This document shows, one piece after another, positions 17,271 to 25,314 of a stretch of 64,000 nucleotides of DNA; within the stretch, counting starts at the first letter, position 1; each line of letters opens with the position of its first letter. The position numbers and the translations under genes are program-made. The notes beneath the pieces were generated by a model that saw only the letters and a program-made list of their open reading frames with translations, had not been told where the DNA came from and did not search any database. This DNA comes from Mediterraneibacter massiliensis (GTDB taxonomy: Bacteria > Bacillota > Clostridia > Lachnospirales > Lachnospiraceae), in the NCBI RefSeq assembly GCF_001487105.1, contig NZ_LN913000.1:496001-560000 (forward strand), read 5' to 3'.

Positions 17271-18689
17271 ATGTTAGTTGAGACAAAAGCAAAAGTAGGT
17301 GTATTTTCCATTGCGTTAGGAGCATATTTGCCGCAGTTCCCGTCATTGGTGCCGGAATTTGAGGCGCAGTATGACGCGTTTAAAAAAACACTGCCGGATA
17401 CAGTAGAGATCATCGACGGCGGGATGGTGACGACAAAAGAGCAGTCCCAGGAAGCAGGAAATTTATTCCGCGCAGCGGATGTAGATCTTGTATTTATGCA
17501 GCTTCTTACATATGCTACATCCTACAATATGCTTCCGGCAGTCAAAGATCTGGATGTTCCGGTGGTACTTGTAAATGTGCAGAAATTAAAAGCATTGGAT
17601 TATGATCATACAGATATCGCGTCCTGGCTGGGAGAAGGCTATGCATGCGGTGCCGTCGGCGAGATGGTGGCTGACCTGGAGAGATATGGCAAGAGACATG
17701 CCGTGATCACGGGTGTGGTAGAAGGCGGAGACCCGGCAGTACAGACAGAAATTGAGAGCTGGTGTCGTGCCGCGCAGGTAAGAAGAAGATTCCGCGATAC
17801 GAATATCGCGCAGATCGGAAGACCATATCCGGGTATGATGGATCTGTATATTGATGAATCCAACTTGTACAGACGTATGGATCTATATACAAAACAGTTT
17901 GACTGGGAGAAGATGTGGGCCATTGCGGATGATATTACAGACGAAGACGCAATCCGCGCAAAGGCTCAGGACATCTTGGATACTTTCGATATCGAAGGCG
18001 GCGGAAGTATTGAAGAAGTATGGGAGATGGCAAAGTATGTCGTAGCATTTGAAAAATGGGTAAAAGAAGAAAAAATTGGTCTGATCGCTTCCCATTATGA
18101 TGGTTTTGCACAGGGAAAAGCAGGTGTTCTTGACAGTATGCTGATCCCGGCCTTTTCTATGCTGATCAAACAGGGAACGGCATGTGCGGTTGAAGGAGAT
18201 ATGAAAGTCGCAATGGCGATGAGCATTTTAAAGACGATCTCCGGGACAGGTCAGCTGGCAGAGATGTACTCCATTGATTTTAACGACGATATTGCCATCA
18301 TCGGACACAGTGGATCCGGAGATGCGGATATTTCCGATAAAAAACCTACTATGAAGATTGTAAAGGTATTCCATGGAAAGACAGGTGGCGGTTATCTGAC
18401 ACAGTTCTATCCATATACAGGACCGGTTACTTATCTTGCGATCACCCAAGATGGAGACGGACACTTTAAGTTTATTGTGGCGGAAGGTATCAATGAAGAA
18501 GGAAAGATCTTGTCCTTTGGAGATACAAATATGCGGACACGCTTTACCTGCGGAGCGAGAGAGTTTGTAAATCGTTGGAGTGAATGTGGACCAACACATC
18601 ATTTCGCGGCGGCTACAGGCAGACATATCGATACAATACTGAAGGTAGCAAAGATTTTCAATGTTCCGGTTGATATTGTGACAAGATAA
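17271..18689 (+). CDS. L-fucose/L-arabinose isomerase-family protein
   Basis: A 472-residue isomerase of the AraA/FucI superfamily, converting an aldose to its ketose. Candidate metal ligands are the Glu in 'ACAVEGDMKVAM', acidic residues and His in 'IDFNDDIAIIGHSG', and the His pair in 'CGPTHHFAAATGRH'. Length is nearer arabinose isomerases than the roughly 590-residue FucI. It follows the kinase by 20 bases with an AGGAGG site. Together with the kinase and the microcompartment aldolase it completes the upper deoxyhexose pathway, most likely for L-fucose; rhamnose or arabinose remain possible. Confidence 0.88.
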   Translation: MLVETKAKVGVFSIALGAYLPQFPSLVPEFEAQYDAFKKTLPDTVEIIDGGMVTTKEQSQEAGNLFRAADVDLVFMQLLTYATSYNMLPAVKDLDVPVVLVNVQKLKALDYDHTDIASWLGEGYACGAVGEMVADLERYGKRHAVITGVVEGGDPAVQTEIESWCRAAQVRRRFRDTNIAQIGRPYPGMMDLYIDESNLYRRMDLYTKQFDWEKMWAIADDITDEDAIRAKAQDILDTFDIEGGGSIEEVWEMAKYVVAFEKWVKEEKIGLIASHYDGFAQGKAGVLDSMLIPAFSMLIKQGTACAVEGDMKVAMAMSILKTISGTGQLAEMYSIDFNDDIAIIGHSGSGDADISDKKPTMKIVKVFHGKTGGGYLTQFYPYTGPVTYLAITQDGDGHFKFIVAEGINEEGKILSFGDTNMRTRFTCGAREFVNRWSECGPTHHFAAATGRHIDTILKVAKIFNVPVDIVTR

Positions 18690-18785
18690 AACAGCCAATA
18701 AGGCGAAAGCCTTTTGGAATATAAAAATTATTTTTCAATTTTTCCTCCAAAAAAGTTAGAAAAATAAGAACCTAACCCAAAGAAT

Positions 18786-18834
18786 AAGGATCCGGAGAAG
18801 TTATAGGCTGATTTCTCCGGATCCTTGTTCCTTT
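18786..18834. terminator. Strong terminator between convergent genes
   Basis: Perfect 14-bp stem, AAGGATCCGGAGAA at 18786-18799 with its complement at 18813-18826, followed by a T-rich tail. It can serve both the isomerase operon and the minus-strand DUF6512 gene. Confidence 0.85.
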
Positions 18835-19332
18835 TTATGCAGAGAAGATCCCTAGTTTCGGCGGATGAAAGGTAAACAAGAAAAAAGCGGAGAAGAAAAG
18901 AAGCGTTAAAAATAAGAGAATCGGCAACAGACGCTGCATTTTTAAACATGCTGCCAGGTGATATGTGAGGAAAAAGGAAAGCAAAACTGCCAGCACAAAG
19001 GTAAGAATATCCAGCCCTAAAAGATGATAGCCTAGAATGCCTGTATACGTATAAAAAAATACAGGGATAAAAAGCGTTCCGGCCAATACGCCTGCCAGAC
19101 AGGAAGAAAAAAGCGCCGGGATTTCTTTTTGGCAGAGCAGACAAAGAATGCCGGAATAGAAAAGTACAGGGAAGAATACGAGTTTCATGTGCTCCCAGGC
19201 AGACTCGCTGACAGGGCAGAAGATTCCCACGATGGGATTAGAAAGGGTCCACGAATAGAAAAAATGACTAAGAGAACCCAGGATAAGACAAAATAAAATG
19301 CCGATCCACACATATTTTTTCAGTTTTTTCAT
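18835..19332 (-). CDS. DUF6512-like membrane protein
   Basis: A 165-residue protein with five or so hydrophobic segments. The conserved-looking piece is 'GSLSHFFYSW...IVGIFCPVSESAWEHMKLVF', as in the DUF6512 family, whose function is unknown. GAGG precedes the ATG. It stands alone, with a terminator directly downstream. Confidence 0.75.
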   Translation of the reverse strand: MKKLKKYVWIGILFCLILGSLSHFFYSWTLSNPIVGIFCPVSESAWEHMKLVFFPVLFYSGILCLLCQKEIPALFSSCLAGVLAGTLFIPVFFYTYTGILGYHLLGLDILTFVLAVLLSFFLTYHLAACLKMQRLLPILLFLTLLFFSAFFLFTFHPPKLGIFSA

Positions 19333-19382
19333 AGAATCACCTCGCAGTTAGACTGTCCGGGATTCTATGAAAATATGTAGGA

Positions 19383-20102
19383 TCAGCTTTTTTTGTGTAA
19401 AAAATCAAAGAAATTTTTTACAGAGCGATTTAAGATCAGCTCTTCTGGCAGCTTTGCCTGTGCCGCGAGTTCAGCGGCATAGGTAAAATCACCGACATGC
19501 GTTGTGCCATGGCTGTCGCTGGAGAAAATGACAGGATAGTGAAAATGTCTGCACAGATTCAACAGCATGAGATCGTTAAAACGGGTATCTCCCCGGTATC
19601 CTTCCGGAGATAGAGAATTATTGTTGATCTCCAGAAGGACATGATGTTCCATGGCGGCTTTTACAAGAGCCAGATAATCTACGGGATATTTCGTGTCATC
19701 ACAGTGTCCGATGACTGTGACAAAAGGGTGTTCCATAGCAGCGATATAGGCTCTGGTATTCTCCTCTGCAGTACCCGGTTTTTTGGGCGGATGGATACTG
19801 GCGATCACGTAGTCGAGACTGGAGAGCAGTCCGCTGTCCAGATCTAGCGTGCCTTTGTTGTCCAGGATACTGACTTCCGCGCCGTAAAGCATACGTATGC
19901 CCAGGCGTTCTCTGGGGGCGTTCGCCAGGCTGCGGAAATAAGAAGGCTTTCCCCCGCCCAGCGTAGAGGGACCGTGGTCGGAAATTCCAAGCATTTCCAA
20001 TCCATTTGCACGGGCAGCTTTTGCCATGTCTGTGATGGTAGCGTGGGAGCCGTGTCCGCTTGCGATCGTATGTGTATGTATATCAAATACGTAAGAAACC
20101 AT
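19383..20102 (-). CDS. PHP-domain phosphatase/phosphoesterase, YcdX-like
   Basis: A 239-residue PHP-domain metal hydrolase. The metal motifs are 'DIHTHTIASGHGS', 'GISDHGPS', 'GAEVSI', 'VIGHCDD' and 'FSSDSHGTTHVGDF', matching YcdX-type trinuclear-metal phosphatases. The ATG at 20102 is preferred over one at 20120 because AAAGG lies eleven bases before it. The substrate is unknown. Confidence 0.88.
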   Translation of the reverse strand: MVSYVFDIHTHTIASGHGSHATITDMAKAARANGLEMLGISDHGPSTLGGGKPSYFRSLANAPRERLGIRMLYGAEVSILDNKGTLDLDSGLLSSLDYVIASIHPPKKPGTAEENTRAYIAAMEHPFVTVIGHCDDTKYPVDYLALVKAAMEHHVLLEINNNSLSPEGYRGDTRFNDLMLLNLCRHFHYPVIFSSDSHGTTHVGDFTYAAELAAQAKLPEELILNRSVKNFFDFLHKKS

Positions 20103-20195
20103 AAATATCAGCCTTTCCATAAAGAATCGGAATAAGATAAAAATCCTTTCTTACTAGTATGCGCAGTTTTGGAACATTTGTCAATGCTAATCCAC

Positions 20196-21938
20196 TTATG
20201 CAAACTGACTTTTATAGAGCATGGCGTATTTGCCGTTTTTCTCCATGAGTTCTTCATGGCTGCCGATTTCTTTTATATCTCCCTCTTCCATATAGAGGAT
20301 CATGTCCGCATCTTTGATCGTAGAAAGTCTGTGTGCGATCACAAAACTGGTGCGGCCTTTCATAAGTTCTGCCATAGCTTTCTGGATCTGTACTTCCGTA
20401 TGAGTGTCTACGTTGCTGGTGGCCTCGTCCAGGATCATGATCTCCGGATCCGAGGCGATCGCCCGCGCGATCGTCAGAAGCTGCCGTTCGCCTTGAGAAA
20501 TATTTTCTGCGCCTTTGCTAAGGAGCATGTCGTAACTGCCGGGCAGTGTCTTGATAAAATTGTGGGCGCAGGCGGATTTGGCAGAAGCAATGATCTTTTC
20601 TTTTTCCATTCCCTCTTCTGCGTATCCGATATTTTCTGCAATGGTCCCTTCAAACAGCCATGTGTCCTGTAAGACAATACCGAATCGATTCCTAAGTTCT
20701 GCCCGGGACATCTCCCTGCTGTCTACGCCGTCTATGGAAATGGAACCACTATTGAGCTCATAGAAGCGCAGAAGCAGATTGATCAGTGTGGTTTTGCCTG
20801 CTCCGGTAGGCCCTACGATCGCGACTTTCTGTCCAGGTTTTACTGTCAGATCGACTCCTTTCATCAGGAGATGCTCCTTTGTATAGCCAAATGTTACGTG
20901 TTTAAATTCTACACGGCCGCTGCGTTCTTCTGGTATACTGCACGGCTGTGCGTCGGAGCATTCTTCCTCTGCGTCCAACAGGCCGAAGATACGGCTGCCT
21001 GCGGCTGCGGCTGCGCCAAAACTGCCCATCATGCCGGCAAGAGTAGAAAAAGGTTCTGCGAAACGCCAGGTATATTCCAACATGGCCTGTACATTTCCTA
21101 CGGCAATCTTTCCGGCGATAGCCCAAAGACAGCCGATGGCGGCACACAGCACATAGCCCAGGTCATTGACCAGTGTAGTGATCGGGCTTATAGCGCCGGC
21201 AGTCGTCTCTGCCTTGCGGGAGGTTTGTTTCAATTCTTCATTCAGGGACAGGAAGTTTTTTCTTGCGCGGTTTTGATAATTGCATGTCTGTACGATAGAC
21301 TGACCATTATACATTTCTTCCACATATCCATTGAGCCTGCCGATCAGTTCCTGCTGCTGTCCGTAATATTTCTCGCTGGCTTTCATGACCCCTGCGGCGC
21401 TGCACAAAGAGAGCGGCACCATAACGATAGGAATGAGAGAAAGGGCAGGACTGATCGTCAGCATCATCACGAGTACGCCGACGGCGGTGGTGATCTGTGC
21501 CACAGCGGAAGTCAGATTCTGGCTGATGGCATTGTTCAGCGTATCCACGTCATTGGTGATCACACTGAGAATATCCCCATGGGTATGGGTATCATAGTAA
21601 TCGAGTTTTAGGCGGTGCATTTTTTCGTTGATCTCCCGCCGAAGTGTCTGCATGACCGCAGATGTGATCTTTGCCATGCCAAATCCTTGCAGAAAAGCGA
21701 ACAATTGTGAGACAAAATATAAAACGACCAGAGCTGTCAGCAGCCAGAGGATCGTATCCCAGTAAAAGACACCGTCCGCAATGCTGGCGAATAAGGTGGT
21801 GGTCACTTTGCCGATCAGAAAAGGCGCCAGCACCATGAAAGCTGTGCTGATCACGGATGCCAGCAGCACAAAAAGAATCTGCAGGCGAAAAGGTTTTAAA
21901 TAACCGGATAACCTCTTAAATACAGTTATGTTCTTCAT
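20196..21938 (-). CDS. Heterodimeric ABC exporter subunit, active-site type
   Basis: A 580-residue half-transporter with six membrane segments (residues 1-310) and a C-terminal ATPase. Walker A is 'GPTGAGKTT' and the signature is 'NISQGERQLL'. Walker B is 'IMILDEATSNVD' with catalytic Glu, and the switch is 'VIAHRLSTI'. It lies one base after its partner at 21940-23664 and is the last gene of the MerR-linked operon. Multidrug or peptide export is the usual role of such pairs. The signature here is LSGGQ-like but altered (ISQGE). Confidence 0.92.
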   Translation of the reverse strand: MKNITVFKRLSGYLKPFRLQILFVLLASVISTAFMVLAPFLIGKVTTTLFASIADGVFYWDTILWLLTALVVLYFVSQLFAFLQGFGMAKITSAVMQTLRREINEKMHRLKLDYYDTHTHGDILSVITNDVDTLNNAISQNLTSAVAQITTAVGVLVMMLTISPALSLIPIVMVPLSLCSAAGVMKASEKYYGQQQELIGRLNGYVEEMYNGQSIVQTCNYQNRARKNFLSLNEELKQTSRKAETTAGAISPITTLVNDLGYVLCAAIGCLWAIAGKIAVGNVQAMLEYTWRFAEPFSTLAGMMGSFGAAAAAGSRIFGLLDAEEECSDAQPCSIPEERSGRVEFKHVTFGYTKEHLLMKGVDLTVKPGQKVAIVGPTGAGKTTLINLLLRFYELNSGSISIDGVDSREMSRAELRNRFGIVLQDTWLFEGTIAENIGYAEEGMEKEKIIASAKSACAHNFIKTLPGSYDMLLSKGAENISQGERQLLTIARAIASDPEIMILDEATSNVDTHTEVQIQKAMAELMKGRTSFVIAHRLSTIKDADMILYMEEGDIKEIGSHEELMEKNGKYAMLYKSQFA

Positions 21939-21939
21939 A

Positions 21940-23664
21940 TTACAGCGCCTCCTTTCCCAGCTGGATCTCTGCGATCTCCCGATATAAAGGACAAGTCTCC
22001 AAAAGTGTGCTGTGTGTTCCGCTCCCTACGATCTGACCGTCATCTACGACAAGGATCCGATCTGCGTCCAGGATTGTGCTGATTCTTTGGGCTACGAGAA
22101 TAACGGTAGCATCCCCGATGGCTTCTTTTAGATTTTGGCGCAGTTTCCGGTCTGTCTTCATATCCAGGGCAGAAAAGCTGTCGTCGAATACATAAATTTC
22201 CGGTTCCTTCATCAAAGCTCTGGCGATCGCCATTCGCTGTCTCTGACCTCCGGAAAGATTGGTTCCGCCTTGGGAGACCGGACTGTGATAGCCATCCTGC
22301 TTTTTGGCAATAAATTCTTCAGCGCAGGCAATTCGCGCGGCACGTGTCCACTCGGCCTCTGTCCCTGCTTCTTTGCCAAAATTGAGATTCTCTGCAATGT
22401 CTCCGGAGAAAAGGATATTTTTCTGGGGTACATAGCCGATTAAAGAACGCAGATCGTCGACTTTATACTCTTTTGCATTGATGCCGTCGATCAGCACTTC
22501 GCCGAACATAGGGTCATACAGGCGTGGGATAAGTTTCAGGATACTGGATTTTCCGCGTCCGGTACCGCCAATGATCGCTGTGATCTCTCCGGGACGGGAC
22601 ACAAAGCTTATATCCTTTAAAACAGGTTCATCTGCATGCGGATAGGCAAAGGTGACATGGCGAAATTCTACGGTAGAGCGCAAGGGGCGCTTGGAAAGCG
22701 GGAAGGATCCATCCTCAATACTGCCGGGTGTTTCTAATACTTCCGCGATCCGCTTGGCACATGCATAACTGGTAGGAAACATCATGATCACCAGGGAGAG
22801 CATCATCACAGAGGTAAGGACCATGCTGATATACTGGCTGTTCGCTACCAGAGAACCAACTTCCATGGCATTGGTATCTACATAGTAAGCCCCCATACCC
22901 AGGACAGCTGCGGTAGTTACGCCGAAGATCACGCTGATCGCAGGCATCAGAAGGCTGGTGATGCGTCCGGCAGTCATAGCGGTCATGGCATGATCTGCAT
23001 TAGCAGTCTCGAATCGTGCACTTTCTGTTTTCTGCTTGTTAAAAGCGCGGATCACTCGCACACCTTCCAAGGATTCCAGAAACAGACGGTTGATCTGATC
23101 CAGTTTTTTGCGCAGCCGGATAGAATACCGGGATGCCAGTACCATGATGACAGACAGGACGATCAGCAAAACGGGGATAGCGACCAACAGGACGGAACTG
23201 ACTTTTCCGCCGGTAGCAGCGGAAAAGATCAGACCTGCAACTGCCATCATAGGGGCCAACAGTCCGATGCGAAGCAAAAGAGTCAGAAAGTTTTGTACGT
23301 TTGTAATATCAGAAGTACTCCGCGTGACCAGACTGGCCGTACCAAATGTATCCATTTCTGCGGCGGAAAAGTTTTGTACTGTGGAAAATACCAAGTTTCT
23401 TAATTTTGCCGCAAAATCTGTCGAAATATAAGACGCGATCTTGACAGAGAAAAAACTGACGATGCAGGAAAATACAGTGACTGCTGCCATGATAGCGGCA
23501 AAGATCCAGATCATCTGTTTAGAATTTGCCGCTACGCCGTTGTTGATCATCTGTGCCAAAAAGGAGGGCAGAAGCATTTGCCCAACGGCAGATAATAAAA
23601 CGAATAACAGCAGTCCCAGTATTTGACGGGGATGAAGCTTGATTTTCGAAAAGATTGTTTTCAT
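21940..23664 (-). CDS. Heterodimeric ABC exporter subunit, degenerate-site type
   Basis: A 574-residue half-transporter with the same layout. Walker A is 'GGTGRGKSS' and the signature 'NLSGGQRQRM' is canonical. Walker B ends 'IYVFDDSFSALD', so the catalytic Glu is replaced by Asp, and the switch His is Gln ('LVAQRIS'). This asymmetry is known from heterodimeric exporters such as BmrCD and TM287/288, in which one ATP site is non-hydrolytic. It follows the GNAT gene by 21 bases. Confidence 0.92.
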   Translation of the reverse strand: MKTIFSKIKLHPRQILGLLLFVLLSAVGQMLLPSFLAQMINNGVAANSKQMIWIFAAIMAAVTVFSCIVSFFSVKIASYISTDFAAKLRNLVFSTVQNFSAAEMDTFGTASLVTRSTSDITNVQNFLTLLLRIGLLAPMMAVAGLIFSAATGGKVSSVLLVAIPVLLIVLSVIMVLASRYSIRLRKKLDQINRLFLESLEGVRVIRAFNKQKTESARFETANADHAMTAMTAGRITSLLMPAISVIFGVTTAAVLGMGAYYVDTNAMEVGSLVANSQYISMVLTSVMMLSLVIMMFPTSYACAKRIAEVLETPGSIEDGSFPLSKRPLRSTVEFRHVTFAYPHADEPVLKDISFVSRPGEITAIIGGTGRGKSSILKLIPRLYDPMFGEVLIDGINAKEYKVDDLRSLIGYVPQKNILFSGDIAENLNFGKEAGTEAEWTRAARIACAEEFIAKKQDGYHSPVSQGGTNLSGGQRQRMAIARALMKEPEIYVFDDSFSALDMKTDRKLRQNLKEAIGDATVILVAQRISTILDADRILVVDDGQIVGSGTHSTLLETCPLYREIAEIQLGKEAL

Positions 23665-23685
23665 GATTTTTTCTGTACCTCCTTA

Positions 23686-24219
23686 CTATACAAGTTTGAT
23701 TTTTGATAATCGAAAAAAGAGATTTCCCAGGGCGTATTTTTGTAAACGCAGATAGTCTTCCCCGGAGACAGTCTCTCCATAGCACAGGATCTCCATATCG
23801 CCGCCTGCCCCGGTTGTGAAAAGCTGGGAAGAAATAAAACCATTTTTTAAGTAAAATCTGCGTCGGGCGATCCTTTGCTGTGCATTTGCGGCAGTCTCAT
23901 CCAACCGTTCGATCAGAAGCAGGATTTTTTTATCCGGAAACTGCCGGCACAGCTGGTTTAACAAAAAACTGCCGGTTCCCTTATTTCTGCTATTTGCAGA
24001 GACTGCCAGGTAATCTACCATGACCATATTTTCATAAGGAATGGCAAGGATAAAGCCGAGGAGCAGCTCTTTTTCTAAGGCGATGAACAGCTGCCCTTTT
24101 CCACTTTTAATGCAGTGCCGCAGAACAAAGAAGGGTTTCCGTTCTTGCTTGGGAAAGGCTTCCAGATATAGTGTTTTAATGGTTTTCCAATGCTGTTTTT
24201 CTACTGTAGTAAATTTCAT
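23686..24219 (-). CDS. GNAT-family N-acetyltransferase
   Basis: A 177-residue GNAT protein: 'MVMVDYLAVSANSRNKGTGSFLLNQLC' contains the core strand and the acetyl-CoA pyrophosphate loop (R-x-x-G-x-G variant). It is the first gene of the operon with the two ABC subunits, driven by the MerR-type promoter at 24262-24292. It may acetylate the same compound the exporter removes; this is inference from the operon. Confidence 0.85.
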   Translation of the reverse strand: MKFTTVEKQHWKTIKTLYLEAFPKQERKPFFVLRHCIKSGKGQLFIALEKELLLGFILAIPYENMVMVDYLAVSANSRNKGTGSFLLNQLCRQFPDKKILLLIERLDETAANAQQRIARRRFYLKNGFISSQLFTTGAGGDMEILCYGETVSGEDYLRLQKYALGNLFFRLSKIKLV

Positions 24220-24261
24220 ATAAATACCTCACGATCCTTGTTTTTTTCTTTTACATGACAT

Positions 24262-24292
24262 ATCATATAATGTACAGTAACTGTACAGTCAA
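24262..24292 (-). promoter_or_regulatory. MerR-type promoter with 19-bp spacer and palindromic operator
   Basis: On the minus strand, TTGACT (24292-24287) and TATGAT (24267-24262) are 19 bp apart. A perfect 15-bp palindrome, GTACAGTAACTGTAC (24272-24286), fills most of the spacer. This overlong spacer with an operator is the known layout of MerR-activated promoters. It reads into the GNAT-ABC-ABC operon, and the divergent MerR gene starts at 24303. Confidence 0.85.
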
Positions 24293-24302
24293 GGAGGTTT
24301 TT

Positions 24303-25145
24303 ATGAAACATAAAAAATATCTATATTCATCGGGAGAGTTTGCCAGGATAAATGGCATCAATAAGCGGACTTTGCACTATTATCATGATATCGGATTGTT
24401 TTCGCCGGCAGTGATAGGAGAAAATGGGTATCACTATTACACCAGTTTTCAGATCGTCCAGTTGGAACTGATCTTGATCCTGCGCAGGATCGGACTGTCG
24501 ATCGAAGATATCAAAGCCTATACACAAAGTCCGTCGGATGCCTCTTTTGCACAGATTGTTTCTGAAAAGAAACGGATGATCGATGCTTCTATCCGCCAGC
24601 TGCTGGCGGCAAAAGATTTTTTGCAGAAAAAAGCGGATAAATTAGAACTGGGACTGCTCGCGGAACATGGAAAAATAGAACAGATTGTATTGCCTGCAAG
24701 GCGGATTTTTGTCTCAACCCCGATCACAGGAAACTACGACGATCAGGATTTTGCGGTTGCAGCAGAGTTTTCCACGCGTCTTAAGAAAGTATTTGGGCTG
24801 TATGATAATTTTGGCAGCAGGATCGCTGTGTCAGAACTCAGGCAGAAAAATTTTACCCAGTATGACCGTTTTTACGCTTATGGACAAGAGGATATTTTGG
24901 AATTTGACGAATGTCTGCCTGCCGGAACGTATATCCGGGCGTTTTGTATCGGCGGCTGGGATAAACTGCGGGGAGTGTACGAAGATATCCTTACTTATGC
25001 GGAAAAACAGAACTTAGAACTGAATGGATATGCCTACGAAGAGGGCTTGAATGAACTGTCTCTTCAAAAGAGCGAGGAGTATATTACGATGATCACGATA
25101 CATTGCAGGGAAGGAAAAACAAGAAGAAATTTGGAAAACCAATAA
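24303..25145 (+). CDS. MerR-family regulator with GyrI-like effector domain
   Basis: A 280-residue regulator. The N-terminal winged helix is 'YSSGEFARINGINKRTLHYYHDIGLFSPA', followed by a coiled-coil dimerisation helix (about residues 80-125). The C-terminal 150 residues resemble the GyrI-like drug-binding domain of BmrR-type proteins. The start at 24303 has AAGGAGG seven bases upstream; the longer frame to 24255 runs into the operator. It most likely activates the divergent acetyltransferase/exporter operon when a drug-like ligand binds. The promoter of its own gene overlaps the same operator. Confidence 0.9.
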   Translation: MKHKKYLYSSGEFARINGINKRTLHYYHDIGLFSPAVIGENGYHYYTSFQIVQLELILILRRIGLSIEDIKAYTQSPSDASFAQIVSEKKRMIDASIRQLLAAKDFLQKKADKLELGLLAEHGKIEQIVLPARRIFVSTPITGNYDDQDFAVAAEFSTRLKKVFGLYDNFGSRIAVSELRQKNFTQYDRFYAYGQEDILEFDECLPAGTYIRAFCIGGWDKLRGVYEDILTYAEKQNLELNGYAYEEGLNELSLQKSEEYITMITIHCREGKTRRNLENQ

Positions 25146-25243
25146 AAACAACGCATTTGCCAGGGTTAATAACAATAAAAACAACAATAAAAATGAATAA
25201 CCCTGTTGATTTTATTGACTTTGCTGTCTGCTTTTTATATAAT
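25138..25243 (+). promoter_or_regulatory. Promoter and operator region of the microcompartment locus
   Basis: TTGACT (25215-25220) and TATAAT (25238-25243) with a 17-bp spacer. Upstream are an inverted repeat CAGGGTTA (25161-25168) / TAACCCTG (25198-25205) and three AATAAAAA-type repeats near 25140, 25173 and 25185. The repeats resemble a block ahead of the second microcompartment promoter (29563-29587). Either the AraC (14758) or DeoR (38061) protein could bind here. Confidence 0.7.
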
Positions 25244-25314
25244 AAGAGCAAACTAGGCGGAGACTATTGCGTTTCCGATTCCGAGAAACAAACAGAAAGG
25301 AGCAACAGACGGAG

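Noticed and set aside
20871..21611. Open frame of 246 codons on the plus strand antisense to an ABC exporter gene
   Set aside because: It is the mirror of a conserved ATPase/membrane protein; its composition is not protein-like and it has no start signals.
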